From contig NZ_CXOP01000002.1 in the NCBI RefSeq assembly GCF_001269345.1, positions 2,108,853-2,172,852 on the forward strand: a stretch of 64,000 nucleotides of DNA, read 5' to 3'. The translations under genes were made by a program, and so were the position numbers. The stretch comes from Limnohabitans sp. 2KL-27 (lineage in GTDB: Bacteria; Pseudomonadota; Gammaproteobacteria; Burkholderiales; Burkholderiaceae_C). Numbering within the stretch: the stretch's first letter is position 1; each line of letters starts with the position of its first letter. The notes below the pieces were generated by a model that ran no database searches, had not been told where the DNA came from, and was given only the letters and a program-made list of their open reading frames with translations. This document shows, in pieces, positions 36,771 to 45,200 of this stretch.

Positions 36771-37721
36771 ATGACCGCCACCACACCCACCGAGCTGCAC
36801 ACCCTGAGCAATGCCCACCTGGACGCGCTTGAAGAAGAAACCATCTTCATCCTGCGCGAAGTCGCCGCCGCCTTCGAGCGCCCCACCCTGCTGTTTTCGG
36901 GGGGCAAGGATTCGTTGGTCATGCTCAAGTGCGCCGAAAAGGCTTTTGGAGGCCAAACAAGCCCCTCCGGTAGCGGCCGCATTCCCTACCCGCTGCTGAT
37001 GATCGACACCGGCCACAACTTCACCGAAGTGACCGATTTCCGCGACCTGCGGGCCAAGGAGCTGGGTGCTGAACTCATCGTGCGCAGCGTCGAAGACTCC
37101 ATGAAACGCGGCACCGTGCGCCTGGCCCACCCCGGGGAGAGCCGCAATGTGCACCAGTCGGTGACGCTGCTCGAAGCGATCGAAGAATTCCGCTTTGATG
37201 CCCTGATTGGCGGCGCCCGCCGTGACGAAGAAAAGGCCCGCGCCAAAGAGCGCATCTTTTCGCACCGAGACAGCTTTGGCCAGTGGCAGCCCAAGGCCCA
37301 GCGCCCCGAGCTGTGGACGCTGTTCAACCACAAGCTGCAGCCCGGCGAGCACTTTCGCGTGTTCCCGATCAGCAACTGGACCGAGCTGGACGTGTGGCAG
37401 TACATCGTCCGCGAAAAGATTGCACTGCCGTCGATTTATTACACCCACAAACGTGAAGTGGTGGACCGCAGGGGACTGCTGGTCCCCGTGACCGAACTCA
37501 CGCCCCCCAAAGACGGTGAAGAAGTGGTGGTGCGTGACGTGCGTTTTCGCACCGTGGGGGACATCACCTGCACCTGCCCGGTGGAAAGCACGGCATCGAC
37601 ACCTGAACAAATCGTGATCGAGACGCTGGCCGCCGACGTGAGCGAGCGCGGCGCGACCCGCATGGACGACAAGACCTCCGAGGCGTCCATGGAAAAACGC
37701 AAAAAAGACGGTTATTTCTGA
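36771..37721 (+). CDS. cysD: sulfate adenylyltransferase subunit 2
   Basis: A 316-aa catalytic subunit that forms APS from sulfate and ATP. The PP-loop SGGKDS is at 43-48. Other matches are LLMIDTGHNFTEVTDFRDLR, GGARRDEEKARAKERIFSHR and FPISNWTELDVWQYI. It is separated from cysN by a palindromic repeat. Confidence 0.96.
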   Translation: MTATTPTELHTLSNAHLDALEEETIFILREVAAAFERPTLLFSGGKDSLVMLKCAEKAFGGQTSPSGSGRIPYPLLMIDTGHNFTEVTDFRDLRAKELGAELIVRSVEDSMKRGTVRLAHPGESRNVHQSVTLLEAIEEFRFDALIGGARRDEEKARAKERIFSHRDSFGQWQPKAQRPELWTLFNHKLQPGEHFRVFPISNWTELDVWQYIVREKIALPSIYYTHKREVVDRRGLLVPVTELTPPKDGEEVVVRDVRFRTVGDITCTCPVESTASTPEQIVIETLAADVSERGATRMDDKTSEASMEKRKKDGYF

Positions 37722-37732
37722 CAAGCGCCCTT

Positions 37733-37790
37733 CGTCATGGCGAGCCAAGCGTGGCCATCCATGGATGGCTTCGTGCCTCGCAATGACACC
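37733..37790. repeat. GTCATNGCGA-family palindromic repeat between cysD and cysN
   Basis: The ends are CGTCATGGCGAG and CTCGCAATGAC; the centre is GCCATCCATGGATGGC, an exact palindrome. The whole forms one long imperfect hairpin in the cysDN message. Related copies lie in hrpA and between pccB and pccA. Confidence 0.7.
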
Positions 37791-37813
37791 CCTGCCTAAA
37801 AAGTACTCACACC

Positions 37814-39094
37814 ATGCACAATGACAAACACTTTTCTGCCCTCAAGTTCATCACCTGTGGCTCGGTCGACGACGGCAAGAGCACCTTGATTGGCCGCCTG
37901 CTGGTGGACACCAAAGCCGTGCTGCAAGACCACTTGGCGGGCGTTCAGCGCTCGGGTGAGACCGATTTGGCCCTGCTGACCGACGGCCTGAGTGCGGAGC
38001 GCGAGCAAGGCATCACCATCGACGTGGCCTACCGTTACTTCAACACGGAGGCACGCAAGTTCATCATCGGTGACGCGCCCGGCCACGAGCAGTACACCCG
38101 CAACATGGTCACCGCCGCCTCGAGCGCCGACGCTGCGGTGGTGCTGGTCGACGCCATCAAACTCGACTGGGCCAAGCCCGAGCTGCAGCTGCTGCCGCAA
38201 ACCCGCCGCCACGCCTTGCTGGTCAACCTGCTGCGCGTGCCGTCCATCGTGTTTGCCATCAACAAGCTCGACGCCGTGGCCGATGCCGCTGTGGCTTACC
38301 AGAACATCGCAGGCGCCTTGAACCAGTTTGCCAAGGAAGCGGGCATCACGGTCAAAGCCATGGTCCCCGTGTCGGCCCTCAAGGGTTGGAACATTGTCGA
38401 TTCGCAACCAGATTGGTGCGGCTACAGCGGCCCGAGCCTGCTGAGCATTCTTGAAGACCTGCCGGTCACGCCCGCCGAAACCGATGCCGCCTTCAGCTTC
38501 CCGGTGCAGTGGGTCGAAAAATGCCATGACTCCGGTGTCACCAACCAAGGCCGCCGCGTGTTTTGGGGCCGCGTGGCAACCGGCAGCGTTGAGCCAGGCC
38601 AAACGGTCAACGTCTTTCCGAGCGGTCAGACCGCCGTGGTGTCCCAAGTGCTGTCCGCCACCCGCCAGCCGCAGGGCCAAACCGCCGGTCACAGTGCCGG
38701 CCTCGTGCTGGATCGCGAGGTGGATGTGTCGCGTGGCGACTGGCTGCTGGCCGAAAAATCGGAAACTTTGGGCGCCCCCGAAGGCCAACGTCAGCTGAGC
38801 ACCACCATCGCCTGGATGGACGACGAACCGCTGGTGGTCGGCCGCCAGTACTGGGCGCTGCACGGCCACCGCTGGGTCAAGGTCAAAGTGCAGCGCGTGG
38901 TTCACCGACTGAATGTGAACACCCTGGCCGAAGAAGAGGCGACCGAGCTGCCCCCCAACGCCATCGGCCACGTGACGCTGGCGCTGCAGGAGCCGCTGGC
39001 GACCCTGCCCTTTGCCCAATCGCGCACCTTGGGTGCGCTGGTGCTGGTGGACACGGCCAGCCACAGGACCGCAGGGGCGGTGCTGGTGAACTGA
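37814..39094 (+). CDS. cysN: sulfate adenylyltransferase subunit 1 (GTPase)
   Basis: A 426-aa EF-Tu-like GTPase that drives APS synthesis by CysD. G1 is GSVDDGKS (16-23), the switch region is REQGITIDVAYRYF, G3 is DAPGHEQYTRNM and G4 is NKLD. There is no C-terminal APS kinase domain, so this is CysN and not a CysNC fusion. Confidence 0.96.
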   Translation: MHNDKHFSALKFITCGSVDDGKSTLIGRLLVDTKAVLQDHLAGVQRSGETDLALLTDGLSAEREQGITIDVAYRYFNTEARKFIIGDAPGHEQYTRNMVTAASSADAAVVLVDAIKLDWAKPELQLLPQTRRHALLVNLLRVPSIVFAINKLDAVADAAVAYQNIAGALNQFAKEAGITVKAMVPVSALKGWNIVDSQPDWCGYSGPSLLSILEDLPVTPAETDAAFSFPVQWVEKCHDSGVTNQGRRVFWGRVATGSVEPGQTVNVFPSGQTAVVSQVLSATRQPQGQTAGHSAGLVLDREVDVSRGDWLLAEKSETLGAPEGQRQLSTTIAWMDDEPLVVGRQYWALHGHRWVKVKVQRVVHRLNVNTLAEEEATELPPNAIGHVTLALQEPLATLPFAQSRTLGALVLVDTASHRTAGAVLVN

Positions 39095-39115
39095 TCACGT
39101 ACCCCTGCCGGTGGT

Positions 39116-39195
39116 CGTTTGCCTCTGCGCAAGAATGCGGTAAGTGGCTGCAACCCCTTTCGCGAGCAGGGACACGCTTGCGCGGGGGGCAAACG
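39116..39195. repeat. REP-like composite inverted repeat, copy 4
   Basis: Outer arms CGTTTGCC/GGCAAACG enclose TTTCGCGAGCAGGGACACGC, which shares the CGCGAGCAGGG core with copy 1. It lies between cysN and fdxA. Confidence 0.5.
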
Positions 39196-39216
39196 ATCTC
39201 CCTTAAAATCTACAAA

Positions 39217-39240
39217 TCTGCTCATATCTGATCGAGCAGA
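39217..39240 (+). promoter_or_regulatory. inverted repeat before fdxA
   Basis: TCTGCTC-N10-GAGCAGA is a perfect 7-bp dyad ending 19 bp before the fdxA start. It could be an operator or a leader hairpin; I cannot assign a regulator. Confidence 0.3.
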
Positions 39241-39259
39241 CCCATTTTCAGAGCCCATC

Positions 39260-39589
39260 ATGACCCACGTTGTTTCCGAATCCTGTATCCAGTGCAAGTA
39301 CACCGACTGTGTGGACGTTTGCCCGGTGGATTGCTTTCGCGAAGGCCCCAACTTCCTGACCATCGACCCCGATGAGTGCATCGACTGCGCTGTGTGCATC
39401 CCCGAGTGCCCGGTCAATGCCATCTTTGCCGAGGAAGACCTGCCGGCTGACCAGCAGCACATGACGCAGCTCAACGCCGAGCTGGCCGTGTTGCCCGGCT
39501 GGAAAAGCATCACCAAGCGCAAAACCCCGTTGGCCACCGCTGACGAATGGAAAGACAAGACCGGCAAGCTGTCCGAGTTGATCCGCTGA
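39260..39589 (+). CDS. fdxA: 7Fe ferredoxin ([3Fe-4S][4Fe-4S])
   Basis: A 109-aa ferredoxin. The first cluster region ([18 protein letters not shown]) has the Cys spacing typical of Azotobacter FdI-type proteins, and the second is [12 protein letters not shown]. The C-terminal extension [20 protein letters not shown] is a hallmark of FdxA. ATG 39260 follows the leader dyad. The ferredoxin-NADP reductase next door is a natural partner. Confidence 0.95.
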   Translation: MTHVVSESCIQCKYTDCVDVCPVDCFREGPNFLTIDPDECIDCAVCIPECPVNAIFAEEDLPADQQHMTQLNAELAVLPGWKSITKRKTPLATADEWKDKTGKLSELIR

Positions 39590-39597
39590 ACTCTTTG

Positions 39598-39638
39598 AAG
39601 GGCCGAACCATTCAGCCCAAAATTTCGGCCCTTTTTTC
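39598..39638 (+). terminator. intrinsic terminator after fdxA
   Basis: AAGGGCCGAA and TTCGGCCCTT form a 10-bp stem around a loop of about 16 nt, directly followed by a T-run. It starts 9 nt after the fdxA stop. Confidence 0.85.
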
Positions 39639-39653
39639 TCGCAAGCCGCCCCC

Positions 39654-40691
39654 ATGACCACCCCCATCGACACCGAAGCGCTGGTCATTGGCGCAGGCCC
39701 CGTGGGCCTGTTTCAGGTGTTCCAGCTGGGCCTGCAAGGTGTGCATTGCCATGTGGTTGACGCCCTGCCCCATGTGGGCGGCCAATGCGCCGAGCTGTAT
39801 GGCCCCAAACCCATCTACGACATCCCGGGCATCCCCTTGTGCACCGGTCAAGAGCTGATTGATCGCTTGCAGCAGCAAATGGCGCCCTTCAAGCCCAGCC
39901 TTCACTTGGGCCAGCAAGTGGACAGCCTAGAGCGCCTGCCCGATCAGCGCCTGCAAGTGCGCACCAGCACAGGCCAGACGTTTTGCACCCGAACCCTGTT
40001 CATCGCCGCTGGCGTGGGCGCTTTTGTGCCGCGCCGCCTGGTGCTCGATGGCCTTGCGGCTTTTGAGGGCACGCAAGTCTTTGCCGAGCACCTGGAGACC
40101 GAGCGCTGGACAGGCCAACACCTGGTGGTGGCGGGCGACGGCGACGCCGCCTTGCAAACCTGCTTGGATGCCTGTCAGGGCCCGCAAGCCGCTGCCAGCG
40201 TCACCTTGCTGCACCGCCGAGACCAATTCAGCGCCGACCCGGCCTTGACCGCGCAAATGCGCCAAGCCTGTGCCGATGGCCGCATGCGTTTTGTGGCCGG
40301 TCAGCCCACGGGCCTGCGTACCGATGGCAGCCGCCTGCAAGCCCTGGAACTGCTCAACCCGCAAGGCGAGACAGAGTGGCTGAGCCTCGATGTGCTGCAA
40401 ACCTGTCTGGGCCTCTCGCCCAAATTGGGACCTGTGGCGCAATGGGGTCTGGCCATGGCGCGCAAACAACTGGTGGTCAACACCGAAAACTTCGGCACCT
40501 CCGAGTCGGGCATTTTCGCGGTGGGCGACATCAACACCTACCCGGGCAAGAAAAAGCTGATCCTCTGCGGTTTCCACGAAGCCACCTTGGCTGCGTTCGG
40601 GGCGCTGGCGTTGCTGCGGCCCGAAGAAAAGACCCTGCTGCAGTACACGACAACGTCCACCTTGCTGCACCAGCGACTGGGCATCGCATAA
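39654..40691 (+). CDS. ferredoxin--NADP reductase, thioredoxin-reductase-like type
   Basis: A 345-aa flavoprotein. FAD motif GAGPVGLFQVFQLGLQG, then HVGGQCAELYGPKPIYDIPG, the NADP fold region LVVAGDGDAALQTCLDAC, and the C-terminal GIFAVGDINTYPGKKKLILC match the TrxR-like FNR family. It has no CxxC redox pair, which separates it from thioredoxin reductase. It follows fdxA and is a second FNR besides Fpr. Confidence 0.9.
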   Translation: MTTPIDTEALVIGAGPVGLFQVFQLGLQGVHCHVVDALPHVGGQCAELYGPKPIYDIPGIPLCTGQELIDRLQQQMAPFKPSLHLGQQVDSLERLPDQRLQVRTSTGQTFCTRTLFIAAGVGAFVPRRLVLDGLAAFEGTQVFAEHLETERWTGQHLVVAGDGDAALQTCLDACQGPQAAASVTLLHRRDQFSADPALTAQMRQACADGRMRFVAGQPTGLRTDGSRLQALELLNPQGETEWLSLDVLQTCLGLSPKLGPVAQWGLAMARKQLVVNTENFGTSESGIFAVGDINTYPGKKKLILCGFHEATLAAFGALALLRPEEKTLLQYTTTSTLLHQRLGIA

Positions 40692-40700
40692 AATCCAACA

Positions 40701-40720
40701 GCGCCGCCAAGTTGCGGCGC
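40701..40720 (+). terminator. GC hairpin between FNR gene and TPP riboswitch
   Basis: GCGCCGC-CAAGTT-GCGGCGC is a perfect 7-bp stem 9 nt after the reductase stop and just before the riboswitch. No T-run follows, so termination strength is uncertain. Confidence 0.4.
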
Positions 40721-40723
40721 ATT

Positions 40724-40806
40724 CGCTAGGGGTGTTGAAGGCCAAACAACCTTCGACTGAGAAAGTCCCTTTGAACCTGATTGAGGTAATCCTCGCGCAG
40801 GGAAGC
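40724..40806 (+). promoter_or_regulatory. TPP riboswitch (THI element)
   Basis: The leader of thiM carries CGCTAGGGGTG, then ACTGAGAAAGTCCC, TTTGAACCTGATTGAGGTAA and CGCGCAGGGAAG, which are the conserved THI-box blocks in order. It should reduce expression of the thi genes downstream when thiamine pyrophosphate is plentiful. About 75 nt separate it from the thiM start. Confidence 0.93.
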
Positions 40807-40882
40807 TTGTCAAAAGAACGGCGTCCGGTTTCGGCCGCATGACGTTCCCAGCCAGCCGACCTGCCATTACGAAAGAAACGTC

Positions 40883-41722
40883 ATGGCACTCTCTAATCAA
40901 TCTCTTCTTGCCGCGGACGACTTGTGGTCCGACATACTTGCTGTTCGCAACGGCAGCCCCCTCGTGCACAGCATCACCAACTGGGTGGTCATGAACTTGA
41001 ACGCCAATGTGCTGCTCGCGGCAGGCGCATCGCCCGTCATGGCTCATGCCCACGAGGAGGTCCAGGACATGGTCAGGATCGCTCAAGCCCTGGTGCTCAA
41101 TATTGGCACGCTTGAGCCCTACTGGGTACAAAGCATGACACTGGCTATGGTGGCCGCGAAAGCACGTGGCATTCCTGTCGTGCTCGACCCCGTGGGCGCT
41201 GGCGCCACCCCATATCGCAACCAAACCCTGGAAACATTGCTAGAGGCTGGTCACCCCACAGTGATACGCGGCAATGGCTCAGAAATCATGAGCACCGCAA
41301 ATGCGGCCATCAAAACCCGAGGTGTCGACAGCAGCGCCAGTGCCAACGACGCATTGGATGCGGCCCAAGCTCTGGCCAACCGTACTCAAGGCGTTGTGAG
41401 CGTCAGTGGTGAAACTGACCATATTTTGGACGCGCATGGGCGTATGGCACGACTGAACAATGGCCATGTCTGGATGACCCGAATTACCGGTGTGGGTTGT
41501 TCTCTGACCGCCCTCATTGGCGCCTTTTGCGCTGTCCAGCCAGACGCTTGGCGTGCCACCACAGCCGCCATGGCCCTGATGAGCATCGCTGGCGAGCGGG
41601 CCGCTGAACAAGCGCAGAGCCAAGGCCTTGGGGTGGGCACCATGGCAGCGCTGTTGCTCGATAACCTACAAGGTCTGACCCAGTCAGAATTCCTTGCGCG
41701 ACTCAAACTTGACTTGGGTTGA
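40883..41722 (+). CDS. thiM: hydroxyethylthiazole kinase
   Basis: A 279-aa kinase that phosphorylates the thiazole alcohol THZ for salvage. Family blocks are [59 protein letters not shown] and the catalytic region [15 protein letters not shown]. It is the first gene under the TPP riboswitch. Codon use from here to 44663 looks less GC-biased than in flanking genes. Confidence 0.95.
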   Translation: MALSNQSLLAADDLWSDILAVRNGSPLVHSITNWVVMNLNANVLLAAGASPVMAHAHEEVQDMVRIAQALVLNIGTLEPYWVQSMTLAMVAAKARGIPVVLDPVGAGATPYRNQTLETLLEAGHPTVIRGNGSEIMSTANAAIKTRGVDSSASANDALDAAQALANRTQGVVSVSGETDHILDAHGRMARLNNGHVWMTRITGVGCSLTALIGAFCAVQPDAWRATTAAMALMSIAGERAAEQAQSQGLGVGTMAALLLDNLQGLTQSEFLARLKLDLG

Positions 41723-41729
41723 CAACCCG

Positions 41730-42383
41730 ATGAACAAACTGGTGCGCATAGCGCGCGAACAATTGCGTCTTTACTTGGTGACCGATTCGGAGCTTTGCCG
41801 AGGTCGCACTCTGAGTGATGTCGTCGCCGCTGCGGTGCGTGGCGGTGTTACTTGCGTGCAATTGAGGGAAAAAGATCTCAACACACGAGAGTTTGTAGCC
41901 CGGTCACAGGCCCTCAAATCCTTGTTAGCCCCCTTGCACATTCCTCTGGTGATCAACGACCGCGTTGACGTGGCCCTTGCCTGCCAAGCCGATGGCGTTC
42001 ACTTGGGTCAAAGCGACATGCCTGTCGATTTGGTGCGCACAATATTACCGCCACACGTCTTCATTGGCCTGTCGGTAGAGAATGATCGCGACATTGCTCA
42101 GGCGATTGACTTGCCAGTGGACTACCTGGGCATCAGCCCGGTGTTCGCGACGCCCACCAAAACGGACACCCAAACCCCTTGGGGTCTGATGGGGCTCCAA
42201 CGTGCTCGCGCCATGACCAGCTTGCCACTGGTGGCTATCGGCGGCATCCACGTCGGCAACGCTGTTCAGGTGATCCATTGCGGTGCCGACGGCTTGGCCG
42301 TTGTCAGCGCAATATGTGCTGCCGAGGACCCCGCAGCAGCTGCAACCGAATTGCGCTCCATCATGCAACCCCACTTCCACTAG
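41730..42383 (+). CDS. thiE: thiamine-phosphate synthase
   Basis: A 217-aa enzyme joining HMP-PP and thiazole phosphate. Visible motifs are LYLVTDSELCRGRTLSDVVA, GGVTCVQLREKDLNTREFVA, VINDRVDVALACQADGVHLG, GISPVFATPTKTDT and VAIGGIHVGNA. ATG 41730 begins 7 nt after the thiM stop. Confidence 0.95.
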   Translation: MNKLVRIAREQLRLYLVTDSELCRGRTLSDVVAAAVRGGVTCVQLREKDLNTREFVARSQALKSLLAPLHIPLVINDRVDVALACQADGVHLGQSDMPVDLVRTILPPHVFIGLSVENDRDIAQAIDLPVDYLGISPVFATPTKTDTQTPWGLMGLQRARAMTSLPLVAIGGIHVGNAVQVIHCGADGLAVVSAICAAEDPAAAATELRSIMQPHFH

Positions 42384-42393
42384 GAGTCTGCCC

Positions 42394-43233
42394 ATGAGTC
42401 AAACGACCTCACGCTACCCGCGTCTGCTGACCATTGCAGGCTCCGACAGCGGCGGCGGCGCCGGCATTCAGGCCGACATCAAGACTTTCAGTGCCCTTGG
42501 TTGCTATGGTATGAGCGCCATCACGGCCTTGACCGCACAAAACACCATCGGCGTGCGCGCAATCCATGCAATCCCCCCGCAAATGTTGCGCGAGCAAATC
42601 GACGCGGTCGTCGAAGACATAGGCGTTGATGCTGTCAAAATTGGGATGCTGCATGCCCCTGACATCGTTCAAGTGGTTGCCGAAGCTATCGATAAGCATC
42701 AACTGGCTCAAGTGGTCCTGGATCCCGTCATGATCGCAACCAGTGGCGCGATGCTGATCGAAAATGAAGCCGTGCAGGCCTTGGTTCAGCATCTCTTTCA
42801 TCGCGTCCAGCTCATCACACCCAATCTGGACGAAGCAGGCTTCCTTGTCGGACACACCCTCAAAAATGAAGCCGACATGGAAGCCGCCGCAGACCAACTG
42901 TTGCACTTGGGCGCTCGCGCAGTGCTCATCAAAGGTGGACACCTCAGTGGTGACACCGTGGCCGACCTGTTTGTAAGCAGCAACGCCCAAAAATGGTGGC
43001 TGCGCTCAGCACGCATCCACAGCCCAAACACACACGGCACGGGATGCACTCTGTCCTCAGCAATCGCTGCGCACCTCGCTTTGGGTGTGCCTCTTCAACC
43101 GGCTATTGAAAAAAGTCATGCCTTCATTCGCCAAGCCTTGCAGGCAGGCGCCAATGTGCGCACAGGGTCTGGCAGTGGCCCCCTCAACCACCTTTCGGCG
43201 CCCGTTCCCATGCACATCATGAACGCCCGATAA
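42394..43233 (+). CDS. thiD: hydroxymethylpyrimidine/phosphomethylpyrimidine kinase
   Basis: A 279-aa kinase making HMP-PP. Family blocks are LTIAGSDSGGGAGIQADIKT, GCYGMSAITALTAQNTIGV, DPVMIATSGAMLIENEAV, LITPNLDEAGFLVGH and the anion-hole region THGTGCTLSSAIAAHLALG. ATG 42394 has taggagt upstream. No C-terminal ThiE or ThiN fusion. Confidence 0.95.
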   Translation: MSQTTSRYPRLLTIAGSDSGGGAGIQADIKTFSALGCYGMSAITALTAQNTIGVRAIHAIPPQMLREQIDAVVEDIGVDAVKIGMLHAPDIVQVVAEAIDKHQLAQVVLDPVMIATSGAMLIENEAVQALVQHLFHRVQLITPNLDEAGFLVGHTLKNEADMEAAADQLLHLGARAVLIKGGHLSGDTVADLFVSSNAQKWWLRSARIHSPNTHGTGCTLSSAIAAHLALGVPLQPAIEKSHAFIRQALQAGANVRTGSGSGPLNHLSAPVPMHIMNAR

Positions 43234-43271
43234 GGGCTGTTTCACCTTCAAAATAACGAAAGAACTTCAAA

Positions 43272-44663
43272 ATGGACTTGGCACTCGCGGCCTTACTGAT
43301 TGGTACGCTCATGAGCTTTGTCTGGATCGGACTTCGAGCCGCTGCAGACAAAGGCACCCTTGACGACTACATCACCGCACGGAATTCTCAATCAGCGCTG
43401 ACACTGACCTTGTCGTTTGTAGCATCCGGTCTGGGTGCATGGATCTTGTTTGTGCCACCAGAAATTGGTGCGTTTGTGGGACCAGTTGGATTGGCAGGAT
43501 ACGCCTTTGCAGCCGCACTTCCTTTTTTGGTCCTGTTCTGGTTTGGGCCTGCCATCCGCCAGCGCATGCCAGAAGGCCGCAGTCTGGCAGAGTATGCCGA
43601 ACAACGATTTGGGCCCCTCATGCGCTATTGGCTCACCGGGTTGTCGCTGCTTTACATGCTGTGTTTCATCACCGCAGAACTCACGGCTCTCTCCGCTATT
43701 GCGGGCTTGACGGGAAAGCTCCCGGGGCACTGGGTCATGGGCGGTGTTATGGTGACCACCCTCTTCTACACGAGTTGGGGAGGGCTGAGAGCCAGCATGG
43801 CCACAGACCGACTTCAGGGTTGGTTGATCTTGGGCCTCATCTTGGCCGTTTGCATCAGCATCGCTTGGACCACACAAGAACTGCATACGCCACTGTCCGC
43901 ACCGCCCTCCATCCCGCTCCTGTCTGGCATAGGTGTAGCACTTACATTGGTCATCGCCGTGACAGCGGCCAACCTGTTTCATCAGGGCTACTGGCAACGC
44001 ATCTGGTCGGCAAAAGACAACCGTGCATTGAAAACCGGTTCCCTGTGGGCCGCCATCATCACCATGATCATCATTGCCGTGGTAGGCAGCTTGGGCATGC
44101 TCACTGTGATGCTCGGTAAAAATCCCGGTCAACCACCCGCGCCATTTTTTGTATTGATCGGCAACACAAGCCCTTGGTTGGCCGCGATTGTGATGGTCTT
44201 GGCCACCGCATTAGTCGCTTCATCCGTGGACTCCCTACAAAATGCACTCGCATCGCTCTTGGTCACTTTCCAGCATCAAGTCGGTGGCACCTCCATCCGC
44301 CAAGCCCGATGGCTTACCGTCCTGCTGATGATCCCCGTCTTCTTCATTGCGCTTGAAGGCTTCTCCGTCCTGCGCATTTTTTTAGTGGCTGATTTGCTGT
44401 GTGCCACGGCTTTCATCCCGGTTCTTTTTGGCTTATGGAAAAAAATGACGCCATTGAGTGCCATTGCAGGATCTATTGCAGGACTCCTTGGCGCAGTGGT
44501 TCCAGGCTGGATCGAGACCGGTGATTGGACAGCAGGACTGCTGCTCGCCAGTTTCCCCAACAGCACCCCAACCCTTGGCCCATTTGCTGGTGCTATTTTG
44601 GCTTCTGCTGTGACCACCTTTGTGCTCGCATATGGCTCTACTTCATCTGAGCGAGGGCAATAA
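43272..44663 (+). CDS. sodium:solute symporter family protein, probable thiamine-precursor transporter
   Basis: A 463-aa SSS-family carrier with about 12-13 hydrophobic segments, including FVASGLGAWILFVPPEIGAF, the GRSLAEYAEQRFGPLMRYWL region and ALVASSVDSLQNALASLLVT. It is the last gene of the TPP-riboswitch operon (38 nt after thiD). Comparative-genomic work has proposed an SSS-family thiamine transporter (ThiV) in other bacteria, so uptake of thiamine, HMP or thiazole is a reasonable inference. Substrate is not shown by sequence. Confidence 0.82.
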   Translation: MDLALAALLIGTLMSFVWIGLRAAADKGTLDDYITARNSQSALTLTLSFVASGLGAWILFVPPEIGAFVGPVGLAGYAFAAALPFLVLFWFGPAIRQRMPEGRSLAEYAEQRFGPLMRYWLTGLSLLYMLCFITAELTALSAIAGLTGKLPGHWVMGGVMVTTLFYTSWGGLRASMATDRLQGWLILGLILAVCISIAWTTQELHTPLSAPPSIPLLSGIGVALTLVIAVTAANLFHQGYWQRIWSAKDNRALKTGSLWAAIITMIIIAVVGSLGMLTVMLGKNPGQPPAPFFVLIGNTSPWLAAIVMVLATALVASSVDSLQNALASLLVTFQHQVGGTSIRQARWLTVLLMIPVFFIALEGFSVLRIFLVADLLCATAFIPVLFGLWKKMTPLSAIAGSIAGLLGAVVPGWIETGDWTAGLLLASFPNSTPTLGPFAGAILASAVTTFVLAYGSTSSERGQ

Positions 44664-44739
44664 CCTTCGCACAACCACAACTCGTGCTTCACACCACCGT
44701 AACCGCCCACAAGAATTTTCAAAAAACTTGCCGCCCCTC

Positions 44740-44768
44740 TGAAAACCGCCTAAAAACCGCCCTATAAT
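44740..44768 (+). promoter_or_regulatory. sigma-70 promoter of tRNA-Asn
   Basis: A perfect -10 TATAAT (44763-44768) with a weak -35 TGAAAA (44740-44745) at 17-bp spacing. The predicted start is a few bases before the tRNA at 44779. Confidence 0.55.
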
Positions 44769-44778
44769 TGAAAGCTAT

Positions 44779-44854
44779 TCCTCAATAGCTCAGTCGGTAG
44801 AGCGCCGGACTGTTAATCCGTAGGTCCCTGGTTCGAGCCCAGGTTGAGGAGCCA
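44779..44854 (+). tRNA. tRNA-Asn (GTT)
   Basis: The acceptor arms TCCTCAA/TTGAGGA pair perfectly. The anticodon loop is CTGTTAA with anticodon GTT, the T-arm contains GGTTCGAGCCC, and CCA is encoded. All four arms fold normally. Confidence 0.96.
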
Positions 44855-44862
44855 AAAAAGAC

Positions 44863-44895
44863 AAGCCCCTGCATGGATTTGCAGGGGCTTTTTCT
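44863..44895. terminator. bidirectional terminator between tRNA-Asn and the HTH-like gene
   Basis: AAGCCCCTGCA-N6-TGCAGGGGCTT has an 11-bp stem followed by TTT on the plus strand. On the minus strand a run of six T follows after 3 nt. It can end both the tRNA and the converging small gene. Confidence 0.8.
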
Positions 44896-44951
44896 TGTGC
44901 GCTAAACGGACAAAACGCCAGGCTCGGTCAAGCCCAATTCAGACCGTTCGC

Positions 44952-45200
44952 TCAAAAACGGTGCTGAGTATCGGACGCACCGGCCCGTGTCTGTAACTTC
45001 TTGATCAGTTTTCTGCCAAGATGCGCCTTGATGGCCGGCGAATAAAACAAGGCATCCCCCCCGTTTTCCAGCTGCATCAATTGCGCGTGGGAAATCGCGT
45101 TCTCCATGGCGAAGCGGGCGCTGTCCATGCGCGCGTCCAGCCGGAGCTTTTGCAGCGCAGCGGCTTCTTCTTCTGACCAAGGCTCCCATGAGGCGATCAT
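44952..45200 (-). CDS. small HTH-like protein coupled to response regulator
   Basis: An 82-aa basic helical protein. The middle (RLDARMDSARFAMENAISHA then QLMQLENGGDALFYSPAIKA) has the spacing and LENGG/FYSPAIK flavour of a degenerate XRE-type helix-turn-helix. Its ATG overlaps the stop of the response-regulator gene (ATGA), a strong sign that it is translated. Function is unknown; a DNA-binding or output partner of the regulator is inferred. Confidence 0.65.
   Translation of the reverse strand: MIASWEPWSEEEAAALQKLRLDARMDSARFAMENAISHAQLMQLENGGDALFYSPAIKAHLGRKLIKKLQTRAGASDTQHRF

Noticed and set aside
39119..39259. N-terminal extension of FdxA
   Set aside because: It reads through a REP-like repeat and the leader dyad; ferredoxins of this family begin at the ATG at 39260.
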